From SZUA-265 sp965651905 (GTDB lineage: Bacteria; Myxococcota_A; Polyangia; Polyangiales; Polyangiaceae): a DNA stretch of 64,000 nt. The notes under the pieces were generated by a model. The model ran no database searches and was not told the DNA's origin. It saw nothing but the letters and a program-made list of their open reading frames with translations. Where the stretch lies: assembly GCA_965651905.1 (NCBI GenBank), contig CBFGUG010000010.1:62001-126000 (forward strand), given 5' to 3'. Numbering within the stretch: the stretch's first letter is position 1; each line of letters starts with the position of its first letter. This document shows, in pieces, positions 1-9,016 of the stretch. Position numbers and translations under genes: made by a program.

Positions 1-1
1 G

Positions 2-157
2 CGCTTCGGCAAGAAGCCTCATGGCAAGAAGCCTGGGTGGAAGCCTGGTCAGGGCCCAGGGAAAAGACCAACGGGCAAGGGCCCGCAAAAACATCAACCC
101 CCCGGCAAACAGCCGTCGCAACAGAAGTCCACGGGCGCGCAGCCAAACGAAGGCTGA
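2..157 (+). CDS. C-terminal tail of a truncated gene, basic Lys/Gly/Pro/Gln-rich
   Basis: The window opens inside a reading frame that runs from base 2 to a TGA at 155-157. The visible 51 residues are almost only Lys, Gly, Pro and Gln, in short repeats such as GKKP and GKGP. Tails of this kind occur on RNA-binding proteins such as DEAD-box helicases and pseudouridine synthases, but no catalytic domain lies inside the window, so no function can be given. It is followed on the same strand by the DUF503 gene, about 150 bases downstream. Confidence 0.5.
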   Translation, partial: RFGKKPHGKKPGWKPGQGPGKRPTGKGPQKHQPPGKQPSQQKSTGAQPNEG

Positions 158-306
158 ACAGCCCGTCCCCATACAGCACAATCTGCCCAAAACGAACCGA
201 GACGCGCGCGGTGATCCGAAGGTCGCCGCGCGTCGTGCGTTTGTGGGACCAGCCGCACGCGGCCTCGCGGTTTGTCAAAGCTCGTAGAGAGCACTATGAA
301 CGCGCC

Positions 307-669
307 ATGGTCGTCGGCGTGTGTCGTGTCGTGCTCGAGCTACCCGAACTGGACTCGTTGAAGCAGAAGCGCGGCATCGTGCGCAAGTTGCTCGACCGCG
401 TGCGGGCGCGTTTCAATGTCGCAGCGGCTGAAGTCGACTTGTTGGACGAACACAGGCGCGCCATGCTCGGCTTCGTCGTCGTGTCCAACGACCCCCGCCA
501 CGCCAACACCATGCTCGACAAGATCACTGACTATTGCGAAAGCAGTGGCCTCGCGGAAATCGGCAGCGTCCACGTCGAACTGGTGCCGATGGGACGGCCC
601 GTGGGAGACCTGATGGAGCCCTCCGGGTTCTCACTCCCCGACTCCTGGAAGGGCGATCCTGACGACTGA
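307..669 (+). CDS. DUF503 family protein (YlxP-like)
   Basis: A 120-residue protein. The first 90 or so residues match the small DUF503 family: a beta strand (MVVGVCRVVLELPELDSLKQ), the conserved KQKRGIVRKLLDRVRARFNV helix, then AAAEVDLLDEHRRAMLGFVV. In many bacteria this gene lies between infB and rbfA and is linked to ribosome assembly, but its biochemical role is not settled. The open frame extends upstream to about base 37, but that stretch is low-complexity and overlaps the preceding gene, so the ATG at 307, immediately before the conserved core, is chosen. The C-terminal 25 residues after the core are not conserved in the family as I know it. Confidence 0.85.
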   Translation: MVVGVCRVVLELPELDSLKQKRGIVRKLLDRVRARFNVAAAEVDLLDEHRRAMLGFVVVSNDPRHANTMLDKITDYCESSGLAEIGSVHVELVPMGRPVGDLMEPSGFSLPDSWKGDPDD

Positions 670-732
670 CGCCATTCGATGCGGTAGGCCACACGACGGC
701 GATCTCCCTCCGTTCCTTCAACTCGACGTTTG

Positions 733-1281
733 ATGCAGCCCATAGAACGACCACTCGCGCCAGTCCACCGATGGCTGATGATGACGTGTTTCGCCGCGGC
801 AGTGGGCGCGTCGGCGTACGGCGTGTTCTCGAAGAGCGACACGGTGGTGTTCGGCGTTACCCTGCCGCCTGGCTCAGTGCCACTGTTCGTGTTCTTCGCG
901 TTGTTGGGTGGCGTGTTCGCGTTGTTCAGTGGGCTCGGGCGCCCGCAATGTCGACGCTGTCGAAAAAAACTTTCCCGCGGCAGCACGTACTTCTCCACTG
1001 CGGATGAGCAGCCGCTCACCAGAGCCGTCAATCGCAGCCAACCTGAACGACTTCCCGAACCGCTGGAGCCTGACCGAACGGCAGACGCCGCGTTTGCGAT
1101 TGAAGTCGATTACTGCGCCGAATGCACCGACGTTGCCGTCTTGCGCGTGCTGCACGTCTCGACGGCGCCGCAACGAGATGGGTCCGTGCTCTCAGAAGAG
1201 TCTGAACTGCGTCCCGCGATGACACTGTCGGGTCCGAGTGCCCGGGCATGGATCGCGCACGTCGCGGCCACTCCCAAATGA
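733..1281 (+). CDS. Small membrane protein with two TM helices and a Cys-rich cytoplasmic part
   Basis: An 182-residue protein. Two hydrophobic segments lie near residues 14-30 and 43-66. They are followed by a soluble part with a CRRC motif near residue 74 and a CAEC motif near residue 127. The paired CxxC motifs suggest one zinc or metal site formed by both halves of the soluble domain. I do not recognise the family. A TTG lies one codon upstream of the ATG at 733; the ATG is preferred. It converges on the membrane gene at 1330-2601, with a strong hairpin between them. Confidence 0.6.
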   Translation: MQPIERPLAPVHRWLMMTCFAAAVGASAYGVFSKSDTVVFGVTLPPGSVPLFVFFALLGGVFALFSGLGRPQCRRCRKKLSRGSTYFSTADEQPLTRAVNRSQPERLPEPLEPDRTADAAFAIEVDYCAECTDVAVLRVLHVSTAPQRDGSVLSEESELRPAMTLSGPSARAWIAHVAATPK

Positions 1282-1283
1282 GC

Positions 1284-1313
1284 GACGGGCGACGAGGTAA
1301 CTCGCCGCCCGTC
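1284..1313. terminator. GC-rich hairpin between convergent genes
   Basis: An 8-bp perfect outer stem (GACGGGCG / CGCCCGTC) and a 4-bp inner stem (CGAG / CTCG) close a GTAA loop, with one A-C mismatch between them. It lies 3 bases after one stop codon and 16 bases before the convergent stop at 1330. There is no T tract on either side, so it is a candidate bidirectional terminator or 3' stabilising hairpin rather than a textbook intrinsic terminator. Confidence 0.55.
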
Positions 1314-1329
1314 ATCAGCTAGGACCGTT

Positions 1330-2601
1330 TCAGCCCTGCTTGTTCGGATCGTTGGGATCGTACTGATGCATGATCTGAGTGCCGCCCAAGCCCTTGCGGG
1401 GCTGGGCTGGGCCCGGACCCGGCTGCTGCGCCTGAGGTGATACCCCTGGCGGCGCTGCTGGCCCCTGATCGGGGGACGCCTGACCAGGTGCTCCCATCCC
1501 AGGTGACTGCGGCTGACCGGGTCCCCCCATGCCTGGAGGTGGCGCGCCCATTCCTGGAGGCGCGCCCATGGGTGGTGCCCCCATGCCTGGAGGCGGCTGA
1601 CCAGGCGCTCCCATCGGAGGCGCGCCCATGCCGGGAGGCGGTCCACCCATCGCACCTGGTGGGGCGATGCCTGGTTGGGGCTGCCCCGGGCCACCCATTG
1701 GCGCCATTCCGGGTGGCATCCCTGGCTGACCAAAACCCGGTTGACCAAAACCCGGCTGACCCGGCATGCCGGGCTGAGCTCCCATTGGCTGGCCAAAGCC
1801 GCCTGGGCCCGGTGGCATGCCTGGTTGCCCGAAACCTGGTTGGGGGCCCCCTTGACCAGGCATTGCTGCGGCACTGGCCGTTCCTGTCAGACGGGTATAG
1901 ATGATCGCCCAGCCCGACCAGATGATCGCGTAGGCCACGAACACGCCAACCACGCACGCGATCAAACCAGCCAGCGCCAACCCGACGCTCACCAAGGCAA
2001 ACAAGAAGATCTTCATCTTGTGGCCGTTAGTCAGCTCCCAGCTACGTTTGAGCGCGTCGATCGGCGACTCCCGCATGTCGACACAGAGGTAGATGCTGAG
2101 TCCGAGACCGAGCGCCAAGATGACCCCTGGCACGACCAAGAGCACCATGCCGATCATGATGGCGATACCCATGATGAACGCGGTCACGAACACCGCGCCA
2201 AAGCGATCCATGCCCGAGAACAACACGCCGAATTCGGGCGCTTCACCACGCGCCGCAGCCACGAAAATGCGCGTCAAACCGACCATGAAGAAGATACTCA
2301 TCAGATTCTGAACGAGGCTCCCGGTGAGAGCGACGATGCTTCCGCCCGTGCCACCGATCACCTGCACCCCGATGGTCTGGAAGATCACGCCAACCACCGC
2401 GGGGATGATCTGGGCAACCAGTGGCGCGAAGATCAAGACGGGCCAGTGGCGCTTGGTCAACTCCACGCCCTGGCTTATCACTTCGCCAATTTCCCAAGGC
2501 TGCGCAGCGCCCGCACTGGCCTGAGTCGGCGCGACGCCCGCCGCCACTGGGGGCGCGTAGGGATTGGGGCCCTGAGGAGAGCCTGGTGGAGTGTATTGCA
2601 T
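1330..2601 (-). CDS. Multi-pass membrane protein with Gly/Pro/Met-rich C-terminal tail
   Basis: A 423-residue protein. Residues ~1-35 are Pro/Ala-rich. Residues ~45-245 hold about five hydrophobic segments (for example FAPLVAQIIPAVVGVIF and MVLLVVPGVILALGLGLSIY), and the fold resembles the DUF975 / glycerophosphodiesterase-membrane-domain type. The motif SPIDALKRSWELTNGHKMKI before the last helices is typical of that group. From ~250 to 400 there is a long low-complexity tail of repeated G-Q-P-G-M-P-P units, probably disordered and exposed. The function is unknown. The start ATG at 2601 follows a purine-rich AGAGGAAGG stretch on the minus strand that can act as a ribosome-binding site. Confidence 0.7.
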   Translation of the reverse strand: MQYTPPGSPQGPNPYAPPVAAGVAPTQASAGAAQPWEIGEVISQGVELTKRHWPVLIFAPLVAQIIPAVVGVIFQTIGVQVIGGTGGSIVALTGSLVQNLMSIFFMVGLTRIFVAAARGEAPEFGVLFSGMDRFGAVFVTAFIMGIAIMIGMVLLVVPGVILALGLGLSIYLCVDMRESPIDALKRSWELTNGHKMKIFLFALVSVGLALAGLIACVVGVFVAYAIIWSGWAIIYTRLTGTASAAAMPGQGGPQPGFGQPGMPPGPGGFGQPMGAQPGMPGQPGFGQPGFGQPGMPPGMAPMGGPGQPQPGIAPPGAMGGPPPGMGAPPMGAPGQPPPGMGAPPMGAPPGMGAPPPGMGGPGQPQSPGMGAPGQASPDQGPAAPPGVSPQAQQPGPGPAQPRKGLGGTQIMHQYDPNDPNKQG

Positions 2602-2761
2602 CTTGTGTCCCTTCCTCTGACTTGCTCAGAAGCTGCCTCACCATGGGCGGCTCCCGTGGGTTCTAGCCCAAATACGCGAGCTTTCGGTAGATCTTTCCGG
2701 CTCGATGCGCAGAGCCTTGGCCCTTTGTTTTTCGAGCGCGCGTTGGCTACAACCCCGCCGC

Positions 2762-4309
2762 ATGTCGTTCAAGCGTATGAGCATCGCCGCACTCGGCCTC
2801 GTGGCCCTGGTCGTCGTCGTGATGGCAGCCTGGCGCTTGTCGCTGATTGCGCTTGGTCCCGACCCCGATGGCGATGCCTATGGTCATTACGTGATTTCGC
2901 GCTCCTTGATGGATGCGCCCCTGAAACACGGCAAACATTGGGTCTGGCTGCCCGTCTTTCACTGGCTGCAGCTGCCGTTGCTGTACGTAGGAGGAACGAT
3001 GGACACCATCCGCCAAATCAACGTGGCGGTGTGGGCGTTCATGCCACCGCTTCTGTGCGCGTATGTGCTGAAGACGCGCGCCAGCTCCGCAGTAGGTTTG
3101 AGCGACACGACCCCACTCCGTGCGACCTTGGTTGCAGCGGCCGCGGGTGTGTTGCTCGCGCTCACGCCGCTCGGCATGCAAATGGGTACCACCGCGCAAC
3201 CCGAACCGCTGTTCGCGTTGCTGGCGTTGTGTTTCGCGTGGCTGATGCAGCAGCGCCGTTTCGCGTGGGCAGCACTTCCGCTGAGCGTGATGGTGCTCCT
3301 GCGTTACGAAGCCTGGGCGGTCTGGGCCTTCACGTGCGTGGCTCTGCTTTGGCAGGAGCGCCGCGTGTGGCTGACGGGTGATGACCCAGGCCGAGTACGA
3401 TGGCTCAGCGTACTGGTGATGGCTGCTCCGCTGTTGTCCGTGCTCGGCTGGGCGGTCTTGCGATACCCACACGACGGCGATCGCTGGTTCGCGTTCATCG
3501 GGGGCACTCACGACTTCGTGACGGGCGCGTTGCGTCAGAAGAGCAGCTTCGAACAAGGCATCGAAGTCTTGGCTTACGACAGCATCCGCTACTTGTGGCT
3601 CGTCCCCTACCGCACCTTCGGCTTCGCCACGCTGCTCGTCGTTCCTGGCTTTTGGATCACGTTGCAGCGGCATCGCTGGCTCAGTGTGGCTTGCGCAGGA
3701 GTGCTCGCGTTCATCACGCTGTCTTGGCTCACGCGCTCGACGCTGGGCCTCGAACGTCACTTCGTCGCGGTGCTCGCTTGGTACGCCACGATGATGGCCT
3801 ACGGGGCTGAAGTCGTGGTGCGTCACGCCTCACGTCTGCTGGGGCGAGTGACGACGGCCGCCAGACGCTTTCAGGATTTCGCGCTGGTGCCGCTGCTCGG
3901 CGTGCTCGTCGCCATCGTTTGGGCGCGCACCGACGAGTGGATGGGGCATTGGCGCCATGCCATCGAACACATCTACGCCGACCAAGTGCAAGTCGCGCGT
4001 TACCTGGACGCATTGCCCGCGGATCAAGTGATCGCGTGTGACGAGCCTACCGTCGAAGGCCTGACCAAACTGCGCTTCGATCGCGTGGCTCGAGTGAACA
4101 TCGACGCGCCCGAGTCACGCGAGCGCATCGCCGAACTGCTCGAGTCCCAAGGCGTGTTACACGTCGCCTCTTGGCTGGGGAAGCTCAGGCGTTTGCCCCA
4201 CGATAAGGAGGTCGTGTTCGAACCGCCGCTGACGGCTGCAGGCGGGATCCCCGGCGAAGGTCACCCCGACAAGCAGCCCGGGCTTGCCGTGATGCGACTC
4301 ACCCCTTGA
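2762..4309 (+). CDS. GT39-like polytopic membrane glycosyltransferase
   Basis: About 515 residues with roughly ten hydrophobic segments. After the first helix comes an acidic loop, GPDPDGDAYGHYVISRSL. Its position and character match the first extracytoplasmic loop of GT-C/GT39 enzymes (PMT and ArnT type), where acidic residues bind metal and the lipid-linked donor. A soluble C-terminal part (residues ~420-515) follows the last helix. Such enzymes transfer a sugar from a polyprenyl-phosphate donor on the outer face of the inner membrane; the acceptor is unknown here. An in-frame ATG also exists at 2705; 2762 is preferred because the sequence before it is not hydrophobic and looks like non-coding extension. 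The family call rests on topology and this one loop. Confidence 0.6.
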   Translation: MSFKRMSIAALGLVALVVVVMAAWRLSLIALGPDPDGDAYGHYVISRSLMDAPLKHGKHWVWLPVFHWLQLPLLYVGGTMDTIRQINVAVWAFMPPLLCAYVLKTRASSAVGLSDTTPLRATLVAAAAGVLLALTPLGMQMGTTAQPEPLFALLALCFAWLMQQRRFAWAALPLSVMVLLRYEAWAVWAFTCVALLWQERRVWLTGDDPGRVRWLSVLVMAAPLLSVLGWAVLRYPHDGDRWFAFIGGTHDFVTGALRQKSSFEQGIEVLAYDSIRYLWLVPYRTFGFATLLVVPGFWITLQRHRWLSVACAGVLAFITLSWLTRSTLGLERHFVAVLAWYATMMAYGAEVVVRHASRLLGRVTTAARRFQDFALVPLLGVLVAIVWARTDEWMGHWRHAIEHIYADQVQVARYLDALPADQVIACDEPTVEGLTKLRFDRVARVNIDAPESRERIAELLESQGVLHVASWLGKLRRLPHDKEVVFEPPLTAAGGIPGEGHPDKQPGLAVMRLTP

Positions 4310-4333
4310 GGCTCGCCAAAGCTCGCGTATTCT

Positions 4334-4420
4334 GGGTCGCAGTCCTTTTGGGTCGCTGTTTTTGGGGTCGCTGTTTTCGGGGTCGCTGTTTTTGGGGGTC
4401 GCTGTTTTTGGGGGTCGCAG
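4334..4420. repeat. Six imperfect tandem G-rich units (GGGTCGCTGTTTTT)
   Basis: Units of 14-16 bases begin at 4334, 4350, 4364, 4379, 4394 and 4410 (last one partial). They differ mainly in the number of G and T residues. The array fills the gap between the convergent GT39-like gene and hemB. Each unit carries a G run and a T run, and on the minus strand the array lies just after the hemB stop codon. Confidence 0.8.
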
Positions 4421-4436
4421 GTGGACGGCGGAAGCG

Positions 4437-5411
4437 TCAGCTGCGAAGCCAGCCGGCGACCTCGGTCGCCCAATAGGTGAGGATCATGTCGGCGCCCGCA
4501 CGCCGCATCGAGGTCAAGGTTTCGAGGATCACCCGCTCCCTGTCGATCCAACCATTGCGCGCTGCGGCCTCCACCATCGCGAGTTCACCACTGACGTTGT
4601 ACGCCGCGATGGGGTGCTCGAAGTTCGCGCGCAGATCTCGGATCAAATCGAGGTAGGCAAGCGCGGGTTTGACCATCAGCACGTCCGCGCCTTCGGCCAC
4701 GTCCAGTTCAGCTTCGCGTAACGCCTCACGCGCGTTGGCGGGATCCATCTGATAGGTGCGTCGATCGCCGAACGACGGCGCAGATTCGGCCGCCTCTCGG
4801 AAAGGGCCGTAATACGCCGACGCGTATTTGACCGAGTAGCTCATGATCGGCACCGAGCTCGCTCCCGCCTCGTCCAACGCGCCGCGAATGGCTCGAACCA
4901 TGCCATCCATCATGCCGCTGGGCGCCATCACGTCGGCGCCCGCACGCGCCAACGACTGCACTTGTTTGCCGAGGTTATCCAGCGTCACGTCGTTGTCGAC
5001 ATCGCCGCCCTCGATCACGCCGCAGTGGCCATGATCGGTGTACTCGCAGAAGCACACGTCAGCGATCACGCACATTTCGGGGAGCGCACTCTTGATGGCT
5101 TCGGTCGCCTGCTGAACGATGCCGTCTGCAGCCCAACTGGGCGAACCTTCGGCGTCCTTATCCTCTGGAACGCCGAACAGGATGACCGCAGGCACGCCCA
5201 CTTGCTCGGCGCGCTGCGCCGCTTCGACCGCCTTGTCGACGGATAGCTGACTCACGCCCGGCATCGCGCCGACGGGTTTTTCGACTCCTCGCCCCGGCAC
5301 CACGAACAGCGGCTGAATCAAGTTGTCCCGACTGAGGCGGGTTTCGCGCACCATTCGTCGAAGCGCGCCAGACTTGCGCATGCGGCGCATACGGACCGAT
5401 GGAAATCCCAT
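4437..5411 (-). CDS. hemB: Delta-aminolevulinic acid dehydratase (porphobilinogen synthase)
   Basis: A 324-residue protein of the usual HemB length. It condenses two 5-aminolevulinate molecules to porphobilinogen in tetrapyrrole synthesis, in the cytosol. Visible hallmarks are the zinc-type cysteine cluster VCFCEYTDHGHCGV near residues 118-131, the first active-site lysine in SVKYASAYYGPFREA near residue 197, and the Schiff-base lysine in MVKPALAYLD near residue 246. The Cys cluster points to the zinc-dependent form. The ATG at 5411 gives the typical N-terminus RMRRMRKSGALRRMVRET. The gene stands alone; no other haem gene is adjacent. Confidence 0.97.
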   Translation of the reverse strand: MGFPSVRMRRMRKSGALRRMVRETRLSRDNLIQPLFVVPGRGVEKPVGAMPGVSQLSVDKAVEAAQRAEQVGVPAVILFGVPEDKDAEGSPSWAADGIVQQATEAIKSALPEMCVIADVCFCEYTDHGHCGVIEGGDVDNDVTLDNLGKQVQSLARAGADVMAPSGMMDGMVRAIRGALDEAGASSVPIMSYSVKYASAYYGPFREAAESAPSFGDRRTYQMDPANAREALREAELDVAEGADVLMVKPALAYLDLIRDLRANFEHPIAAYNVSGELAMVEAAARNGWIDRERVILETLTSMRRAGADMILTYWATEVAGWLRS

Positions 5412-5510
5412 GTTCGCGATCTAGCCGCGAGCGGGCACGATTGCCAGCGCCAGCTCGTGAGGCGTGCTCCGAGTAGACCGATCGCACGCTCGTGACACTT
5501 CGAGTCCCCG

Positions 5511-7649
5511 TCAAGCGCGGGCTCGTATCGCCGCGCGCCGCCGCAGTAGTGCAGCAAACGCCAACAGCGCGCTCCAGAGCCCGACCGAGCCACCCGGGCT
5601 ACTCGGGCCGGCAACCGCGCACCCGCCACCATCGTCCCCGTGTACGTCGTCGTCGGTCGCGTCTCGGTCGTCAGCTTCGTCGAGTTCGGGACGGGGTTCT
5701 GACGTCACCACGGGGCCAGACATCTGCGACGCGCTCGTCGCACTGCTCTGCCCGCTCGAACTCGCACCTGCGCCAACGATGGGAAACACACCAGCCGGCT
5801 GCGAGCAGTCGGGTTCTGGCGGGATCTCGAACCACGACGGATCGGGTGCGTCGCCACACTCGACTCCAACTCGCGTGACTTGCCGCTCTTCGAGCCAGCC
5901 AGTCGCGGGACAGCTCGGAGGCGGTGGCGCACACACGTCGAGCTCTTGATACGCGACCGAGAAGTTGCGCGCCCCGGGATCTTCACTACTCAGCTCGACG
6001 TCCACGCACGCCAAAGCCCCGCCGACGGGTCCGATCACCGCCGCCATGCCATCTCCGCACGCCAACGCAGCAAATCCGCCGATGTCGACACACTCACCGT
6101 CCGTGAACTGGACACCTTCACATGCATCAGGCAACTCGAGGCCACCCGCTGCAAAGTCCACCGTTCCACGGTCGGGCACGCAGGTCAAAGATGTCGTTCC
6201 GTCGACGTCGGTGAAGGTGCGCGCGGCGAAACCCTCGCCGCATGCGCAACCCGCTCCGAACGCCGTGAGCGCGCACTCGCCGTAGTCGCAGTACAGATCG
6301 GCGCAACCATCGTGCAGATCGCGGATCGTTTCGTACTCTTCAGTGTCGACCACCTGCGCCTCGCATGCCGCGAGTGAATATTCCGTCCCGCGAAGTGACA
6401 ATCTGAACTCCCCAATGGGATCCCTCGACGGCGAGAACTCGGGATTGAACACCATCTCCTCGGGCGAAACACGCGTCGTCAGGCGTGTCAGCGTCGAATA
6501 GGTTTCGGATAATTCTCTTGCGGTGTTGATGGCCTCGCCGAGTTCTTCTGCCTCCGCGCAGTCGCTGGCGTCGAAGTCCGTCCCCGGACACTGACAGACG
6601 CCGTCGCTTCCCGCACCGCACCAGTCGTTACCCTGAGAACAGCAGCCCGTCGTGTCCTGGAACACGGGACCCACGCCCACGTACTCTTTTACGAAGGCGT
6701 TGCCTCCCGCGTCGTCGACGGCGCGCGCCAGTACGAGCGAATAGTTGGTGCGCCCCCGCGAGACGAGTTCATCTGCGGTGAGCTCCGTCAGAGGCTCCGC
6801 GACCGGGTCGAACTCTTCATCGGAATAGATGAACGCCGTGACGGTCATGTGCGGCTCGGCGGCGATCGCCGTCAGCTGCAGGGGAATCGAGGCGGTGTCC
6901 GCGTCGTAGGTGAGCTTGAGCGGTCGGATCTCGTCGACGTCGGCGCCTGGAACCAAGCGACTTGCGACGAACACCATGCCCGAGTCGAGGTACGGCTGCA
7001 TGTACGGCGACATCGTCTCGTTGACGATGAAACCGTTGTCGTTGAGCCAGTCGATCGCGAGATTCGCTTCTTCGGCGGCAAACGTGATGGTTTCGTACGA
7101 GCCGATGCGTTCTTGCGCCAGTACCTGGACGGGTGGAGGCGCAGCCGTGTTCCCCGTTGCCATGTCATCTGCGGAATCGAAGATCGGCGCACCGCCACCA
7201 GCAGCAGCTCCGGCAGATCCGGCGGGAAAACTGGTCCCGGTTCCGACTGCCACGGGACACGGTGGGTGCGTCCGACAGACGTACTGCTGTTCTGGGCAGA
7301 TGTTCTGGCTGACGCTGCTGACGATCGGCTGAGTTTGTTCATCGATCAGGCCGAACAGGAGTCCATTCGACAGTTCCAAATCGGGGACGTTCGGCATGGG
7401 CAGCAGCCAAGCGAACTCCTCGGGCTCCCCCTGGTAAAAGATGCGAACGTGTGCGCTGACGCGCCCGTCAGCCACCTCGAAGATGATTTGCTCGGCTTGT
7501 TGGTTGACGGCGAATGTCGCTTCCTCGGGAGTCGGGATGGGCGGAGCAAAACAGCCACACGCGCTCGCCTCCTCGGAGAACGAGAGCGAGACCACGCAGC
7601 ACGCAACGGCAATCACAGACTTCGACCAGGCGGATTTCGAGCTCGACAT
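5511..7649 (-). CDS. Secreted DUF2330 protein with MYXO-CTERM-like tail
   Basis: About 712 residues. A signal peptide (residues ~1-31, ending SEEASA) is followed by the DUF2330 start CGCFAPPIPTPEEATFAVNQ. The family is defined by this N-terminal region, including FAWLLPMPNVPDLELSNGLL, and has no assigned function. The middle is Cys-rich (for example CCSQGNDWCGAGSDGVCQC), probably disulphide-bonded. The C-terminus has the layout of a MYXO-CTERM sorting signal: GGGCAVAG, a Ser/Gly spacer, a hydrophobic helix and a final RRR cluster. This suggests cell-surface anchoring in a myxobacterial system. A GTG start at 7688 is possible, but the ATG at 7649 gives the better signal peptide. Confidence 0.8.
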   Translation of the reverse strand: MSSSKSAWSKSVIAVACCVVSLSFSEEASACGCFAPPIPTPEEATFAVNQQAEQIIFEVADGRVSAHVRIFYQGEPEEFAWLLPMPNVPDLELSNGLLFGLIDEQTQPIVSSVSQNICPEQQYVCRTHPPCPVAVGTGTSFPAGSAGAAAGGGAPIFDSADDMATGNTAAPPPVQVLAQERIGSYETITFAAEEANLAIDWLNDNGFIVNETMSPYMQPYLDSGMVFVASRLVPGADVDEIRPLKLTYDADTASIPLQLTAIAAEPHMTVTAFIYSDEEFDPVAEPLTELTADELVSRGRTNYSLVLARAVDDAGGNAFVKEYVGVGPVFQDTTGCCSQGNDWCGAGSDGVCQCPGTDFDASDCAEAEELGEAINTARELSETYSTLTRLTTRVSPEEMVFNPEFSPSRDPIGEFRLSLRGTEYSLAACEAQVVDTEEYETIRDLHDGCADLYCDYGECALTAFGAGCACGEGFAARTFTDVDGTTSLTCVPDRGTVDFAAGGLELPDACEGVQFTDGECVDIGGFAALACGDGMAAVIGPVGGALACVDVELSSEDPGARNFSVAYQELDVCAPPPPSCPATGWLEERQVTRVGVECGDAPDPSWFEIPPEPDCSQPAGVFPIVGAGASSSGQSSATSASQMSGPVVTSEPRPELDEADDRDATDDDVHGDDGGGCAVAGPSSPGGSVGLWSALLAFAALLRRRAAIRARA

Positions 7650-7895
7650 ACTCGAACAGTGCCACGACTGCGGTTCAGAGGCGAACACCTCAGATCACAT
7701 TCGGCATGTCTCACCACCCCACCGCGCGCGCGATCCGACGCGTCGCGCAGTCCCAGCAGAGCCCACGACGTCGCTGGAAAAGCACACGAATGAGACAGCC
7801 GCGAGCGCCCACGGAAGGCTGCACCGCGAGCGCAATTACGCGTCATCGATGCGTAGCGCTGGACCTGGGGTGCGTCTCACCGTACTGCTGCGCCG

Positions 7896-9005
7896 ATGAC
7901 CTACTCCAGCAAGCCGAACTTCCCGACACGCCGACTCCAGGTATCTCGCAACCTGAAGCCCACCGTGCTCGGACTAACTGTTTGCGTGCTGTCGTCTTGC
8001 GCGTCGGGAAGCCAGGAACGCGACGAGGGGAACCTAACTAGTGCCGCCGCGACGCCCGCCGACACGACCGCCACTGGCACCACTGCAGAACCGCCCGGCG
8101 ATGGGACGAGCAACGCCGCGGAAACGAGCACTACTGACGGAACCAACAACGCCGCGGAAACGAGCACCACTGACGGAACCAGCAACGCCGCCGGAACGAG
8201 CACTACTGACGGAACCAGCAACGCCGCCGGAACGAGCACCACTGAAGGGACCAGCAACGCCACTGGAACGGACACGGAGCAACGCCCGGCTATCGAGAAC
8301 GTGTTGGGCAGTGGTGTGATGGGTGGCTCGGGTTCGACGACGGATCAATACGGTGCTGACGACGTCACTAGAGACGGCATGAACTTCAGATTCATCGCGA
8401 ATGGCTGGGGTCCTGGCTGGGAGAGTCATGACATCAGCTACGAGGGGACGTCGTTCACCATCAACGCGCTAGAGGGCAAGCAGGGGGACAACTACGAGCC
8501 CGCGTCCTTCCCAGCCACGTTGTGCGGCCAGTACAGCGTGACTTCGAAGCCTTGTGGTCTACCAGCTGCAATCGACTCGTTGGAAGCCCTTCCGACTGGA
8601 TGGCGCTGGGAAGCGGGCGGCAACACAGGCGAGTACAACGCCAGCTACGACATCTGGCTGGGTGACGGCACCGCGTTCAGAAGCTTCCTGATGGTATGGC
8701 TACGCGATCCGCCGCGGCAACAACCCGTCGGAAGCATCGAGGACTCGGGCGGCACAGTGCCCGGCGTAAGCGGCTTGTGGAACATCTGGGTCGGAACCCA
8801 CCTGAACTCGCCGATCATCAGCTACGTGTACAAAGGTGAGGATCTCAGCGAACTCGAGTTCGACATCGTGGCGTTGATCGACCACACCCGCGCCGAAGGG
8901 CACGATCTCCCGGGCACTCACGTCCTATCCGTCGCCGTCGGTTTCGAGATCTGGAACGGGCCGATCACCAATCTGAAGTCGAGCGACTTCTACGTGTTCC
9001 CATGA
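7896..9005 (+). CDS. Lipoprotein with GH12-like fold, predicted nucleophile lost
   Basis: A 369-residue lipoprotein. The lipobox LSSC is near residue 34. A Thr/Ser/Asn-rich linker of five 12-residue repeats follows (about 69-128), then a domain of about 235 residues that lines up with glycoside hydrolase family 12. The stretch YNASYDIWLGDGTAFRSFLM corresponds to the GH12 YDLFTA...YELMIWL region. FEIWNG corresponds to the family's GTEPFTG acid/base segment, whose Glu is kept. The nucleophile Glu of E-L-M-I-W is replaced: the sequence reads F-L-M-V-W. It is therefore probably not a retaining endoglucanase, and may instead be a glycan-binding or otherwise changed protein. The alignment was made by eye. 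Confidence 0.65.
   Translation: MTYSSKPNFPTRRLQVSRNLKPTVLGLTVCVLSSCASGSQERDEGNLTSAAATPADTTATGTTAEPPGDGTSNAAETSTTDGTNNAAETSTTDGTSNAAGTSTTDGTSNAAGTSTTEGTSNATGTDTEQRPAIENVLGSGVMGGSGSTTDQYGADDVTRDGMNFRFIANGWGPGWESHDISYEGTSFTINALEGKQGDNYEPASFPATLCGQYSVTSKPCGLPAAIDSLEALPTGWRWEAGGNTGEYNASYDIWLGDGTAFRSFLMVWLRDPPRQQPVGSIEDSGGTVPGVSGLWNIWVGTHLNSPIISYVYKGEDLSELEFDIVALIDHTRAEGHDLPGTHVLSVAVGFEIWNGPITNLKSSDFYVFP
8100..8279 (+). repeat. Five tandem 36-bp units coding a Thr/Ser-rich linker
   Basis: Units start at 8100, 8136, 8172, 8208 and 8244 and stay in frame. Each codes DGTSNAAETSTT or a close variant. The middle units are nearly identical at the DNA level, which suggests recent slippage or unequal crossover. 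They form the linker between lipid anchor and folded domain of the GH12-like lipoprotein. Confidence 0.9.
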
Positions 9006-9016
9006 TCCGATGACGT

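Noticed and set aside
1675..3381. 568-codon plus-strand frame
   Set aside because: Overlaps two real genes in other frames; composition is not protein-like.
2747..3826. 359-codon frame on the minus strand
   Set aside because: Antisense shadow of the GT39-like membrane gene; His/Gln/Arg-rich composition with no domain.
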